Below, in pieces: positions 5,171 through 6,874 of a DNA stretch of 6,874 nt. Location of the stretch: contig JACQAI010000192.1 in NCBI GenBank assembly GCA_016195115.1, positions 1-6,874 on the forward strand. The letters are read 5' to 3'. The stretch is from Pseudomonadota bacterium. GTDB lineage: Bacteria > Pseudomonadota > Alphaproteobacteria > Elsterales > Elsteraceae. A program made the position numbers and the translations under genes. The first letter of the stretch is position 1, and every line of letters starts with the position of its first letter. The notes below the pieces were generated by a model. That model saw only the letters and a list, made by a program, of their open reading frames with translations. It was not told the origin of the DNA and made no database searches.

Positions 5171-6370
5171 TTGTCCCTGGTCTTGACCGCCCTCGCGGCG
5201 ATGTTCGTGCAGCAGACCTTCGCGTCGGTCGGCAAGGTGCTGCCCTCGGTGCTGGCGCCGCTGGTGCTGGCCGAGTTGGCGGCGGATCCCGGCTGGGTCG
5301 GCGTCTATTACGGCCTGACGGCGGTCGCCGCCCTGTTCGGGCAGATGGGCTGCGGCAGCTTCATCATCCGCTACGGCGCCCTGCGCATGAGCCAGGTCGC
5401 CCTGGTGCTGCTCGGCGGCGGCATGGCGATCGCGGTCGAGGGCTGGCTGCTCGGGTTCGCCGCCTCGGCGATCATCAGTGGCGGCGGTGCGGCGGCGTCG
5501 ACGCCGACCAGCTCGCAGCTGCTCGGCCGGGTGTCGCCGCCGCGCCTGGCGCCGCTGGTGTTCTCGATCAAGCAGACCGCCGTGCCGGCGGGCTTGCTGA
5601 TCTGCGGCTTTCTCGGGCCCGCGCTGGCGGACGCGCTGGGCTGGCGCGGCGCCATGCTGGCGACCGCGGCGGCGTGCGTGGTCGGCGCCGTGATGCTGCA
5701 GCCGTTGCGGGCGCGCTTCGACGACGACCGCGTGCCGTCGCAGCGCTTCCGGCTGTCGGATTTTCGCACCACCATCGCCGCGGTTCTGGTGGCCCGCGAG
5801 CTGCGCGCGCTGTCGTTCGCCTGCTTCGCCTTCACCGGCATCCAATCGGTGTTCACCGCCTATTTCGTCACCTACCTGGTGGCGCTCGGCTACGATCTCG
5901 CCGCGGCGGGCGTGCTGTTCTCGATCGTGGTCGCGGTCGCGATGCCGTGCCGCGTCCTGTGGGGCTGGCTCGGCAGCTTCCACGTCGCGCCGCGCCGCGT
6001 GATGGCCGGTCTCGCGCTCGGCATGGCGGGCAGCGTCGCGGTGATCGGCCTGTCGAGCGCGGCGTGGCCGGTCGCCGCGCTGGCGCTGGTGAGCGTCGTG
6101 CAGAGCGCCACCGCGCTGTCGTGGCACGGCATTCTGCTCTCCGAGACCGCCCGCCTGGCGCCCGCCGGCAAGATCGGCGCGGTGACCGGCGGCGTGCTGT
6201 CGTTCGGCCAGGTCGGCGCGTTCGTCGGACCGTGCGTGTTCGCCCTGCTGCTCAGCCTGACCGGCGGCTACGGCACCGGCTGGGTGGTGTGCGCGATTCC
6301 CGCGCTGTGGATCGGCATTGGTCTGGTGCGCGCCCGCGAGCCGGTCGAACCGCCGCGGCACGGAACTTGA
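5171..6370 (+). CDS. MFS transporter
   Basis: A strongly hydrophobic protein of 399 residues from the TTG at 5171, with about 12 membrane spans expected, typical of a single-polypeptide major facilitator carrier driven by ion gradients in the inner membrane. Visible marks are the first span LVLTALAAMFVQQTFASVG, GWVGVYYGLTAVAALFGQMG, FIIRYGALRMSQ between spans 2 and 3, a small-residue-rich SGGGAAASTPTSSQLLG, VFSIKQTAVPAGLLICG (span 5, the SxKQ signature of one MFS subgroup), GWRGAM, the basic/acidic central loop ARFDDDRVPSQRFRLSDFR, and a last span near IPALWIGIGLVRAR. The start is uncertain: the frame is open back through the REP-like repeat to a GTG at 5090, which I reject as repeat sequence. 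TTG 5171 and ATG 5201 are the realistic choices; a weak AAGAGCGG lies upstream of TTG, and 5201 would cut into the first span. The substrate is unknown. Confidence 0.9.
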   Translation: MSLVLTALAAMFVQQTFASVGKVLPSVLAPLVLAELAADPGWVGVYYGLTAVAALFGQMGCGSFIIRYGALRMSQVALVLLGGGMAIAVEGWLLGFAASAIISGGGAAASTPTSSQLLGRVSPPRLAPLVFSIKQTAVPAGLLICGFLGPALADALGWRGAMLATAAACVVGAVMLQPLRARFDDDRVPSQRFRLSDFRTTIAAVLVARELRALSFACFAFTGIQSVFTAYFVTYLVALGYDLAAAGVLFSIVVAVAMPCRVLWGWLGSFHVAPRRVMAGLALGMAGSVAVIGLSSAAWPVAALALVSVVQSATALSWHGILLSETARLAPAGKIGAVTGGVLSFGQVGAFVGPCVFALLLSLTGGYGTGWVVCAIPALWIGIGLVRAREPVEPPRHGT

Positions 6371-6435
6371 AGAGGGCGGTCTCGGAGTCGATCGTCGGGT
6401 ATCTCGCCTGGGCGGCTCGCGAGGGTCGTGACCAG

Positions 6436-6819
6436 ATGAGACCGCAGAAATTCCGGGGCAACGTGTTCGTCGCCAATCTCCCGACGGGCTACACCGACGC
6501 GCAGCTCGCCCAGGCGTTCGACCGCTTCGGCATCGTCATCGCCGCCTGCCTGGCGCGCGATTCGGCGACCGGCGAGACCAAGGGGCATGGGCTGGTGGAT
6601 CTCGCCCCCACGGGCGCCGCGGAGCGCGCCGTCGAGGCGATGAACGGCTTGGAGATTGGCGGGCGTCGGATCGAGGCGCGCCTGGCGGATCCGACGATGT
6701 CCCTGACGGTGCCCCAGCGGCACGAGCCGCGCGGCCGCGACGCGCCCGGCCGACCGCCGGGGCCGCGCCCGCCGGTCCGCGTCGAGTTTCGCACGCCGGC
6801 GCGGACGCGACGGCCCTAG
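6436..6819 (+). CDS. Small RRM-domain RNA-binding protein
   Basis: A 127-residue protein with one RNA recognition motif at about residues 9-86 and a basic, Pro/Arg-rich tail (about 95-127, with GRDAPGRPPGPRPP). RNP2 reads VFVANLP (10-16). RNP1 reads KGHGLVDL (49-56), where the canonical form has aromatic residues at positions 3 and 5; here these are His51 and Leu53. AAERAVEAMNGLEIGGRRIEARLA (from residue 61) is the usual second helix and last strand. Bacterial single-RRM proteins of this kind are mostly uncharacterised; some respond to cold. The ATG at 6436 is preceded by GAGGG at a long spacing of about 10 nt. A TTG at 6367, overlapping the MFS stop as TTGA, would add 23 residues that do not belong to the domain. 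The gene follows MFS by 65 bp on the same strand and could be co-transcribed, though a functional link is unlikely. Confidence 0.88.
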   Translation: MRPQKFRGNVFVANLPTGYTDAQLAQAFDRFGIVIAACLARDSATGETKGHGLVDLAPTGAAERAVEAMNGLEIGGRRIEARLADPTMSLTVPQRHEPRGRDAPGRPPGPRPPVRVEFRTPARTRRP

Positions 6820-6874
6820 AGCACGATGCGTTCGAGTTGACCCGATCGCAAAACAAGACCGTCATCCCGGCGAA
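6817..6874. repeat. Start of a dispersed intergenic repeat, cut by the window edge
   Basis: From the RRM stop onward the sequence TAGAGCACGATGCGTTCG, then AGTTGACCCGATCGC, and finally CCGTCATCCCGGCGAA at the right edge, resembles two mosaic repeats often found between genes in alphaproteobacteria. The second commonly continues as AAGCCGGGA to form a hairpin, but the window ends before this can be seen. Recognition is from memory. No gene is seen in this 55-bp tail. Confidence 0.45.

Noticed and set aside
5099..6361. 420-codon open frame opposite the MFS gene
   Set aside because: Gln/Arg/His-rich antisense shadow that also runs through the repeat; the MFS protein on the plus strand is clearly genuine.

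Overview
The window is a high-GC stretch (by eye well above 60% in the coding parts) with the codon use and gene types of an alphaproteobacterium, probably a soil or plant-associated member of Rhodospirillales or Hyphomicrobiales. This rests on the gene families (a twin-arginine-exported solute-binding protein, an NtaA-type flavin monooxygenase, an SMP-30 lactonase, a small RRM protein) and on GC-rich REP-like intergenic hairpins. A closer taxonomic call is not possible from the sequence alone.

Layout. Positions 1-250 hold no convincing gene. This stretch is visibly less GC-rich and repeat-built: a 48-bp unit in tandem, an inverted copy of its core, and a 12-bp tandem, read here as the decayed edge of a REP/IS200-like element. 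Next come a RidA/YjgF-family gene (minus) and, divergent from it, a small lipoprotein gene (plus). The lipoprotein gene converges on an SMP-30/gluconolactonase-family gene (minus), with the two stop codons in a 7-bp tandem repeat. Upstream of SMP-30 on the same strand lie a doubtful 43-codon ORF and then a flavin-dependent monooxygenase of the NtaA/SnaA/DszA family (minus). Divergent from the monooxygenase, across a 238-bp gap, is a Tat-exported family 1 solute-binding protein (plus). After it comes a 266-bp gap with two inverted copies of a REP-like palindrome, a separate perfect hairpin and a CACGGAGG repeat. Then follow an MFS transporter (plus) and a small RRM-type RNA-binding protein (plus). 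The last 55 bp look like the start of another dispersed intergenic repeat.

How the genes may work together (inference). Monooxygenase, lactonase-like hydrolase, RidA-family protein, periplasmic binding protein and MFS carrier are the kinds of gene found in small accessory uptake-and-catabolism loci for organic compounds. No ABC permease or ATPase gene and no transcription factor is present, so the binding protein is an orphan within this window and the substrate cannot be named. No new multi-gene defence, mobile or RNA system is visible. The points most worth checking are the repeat-built left edge, the REP pair abutting the MFS start, the small ORF overlapping the SMP-30 start, a RidA homologue without the catalytic arginine, and an RRM with a degenerate RNP1.
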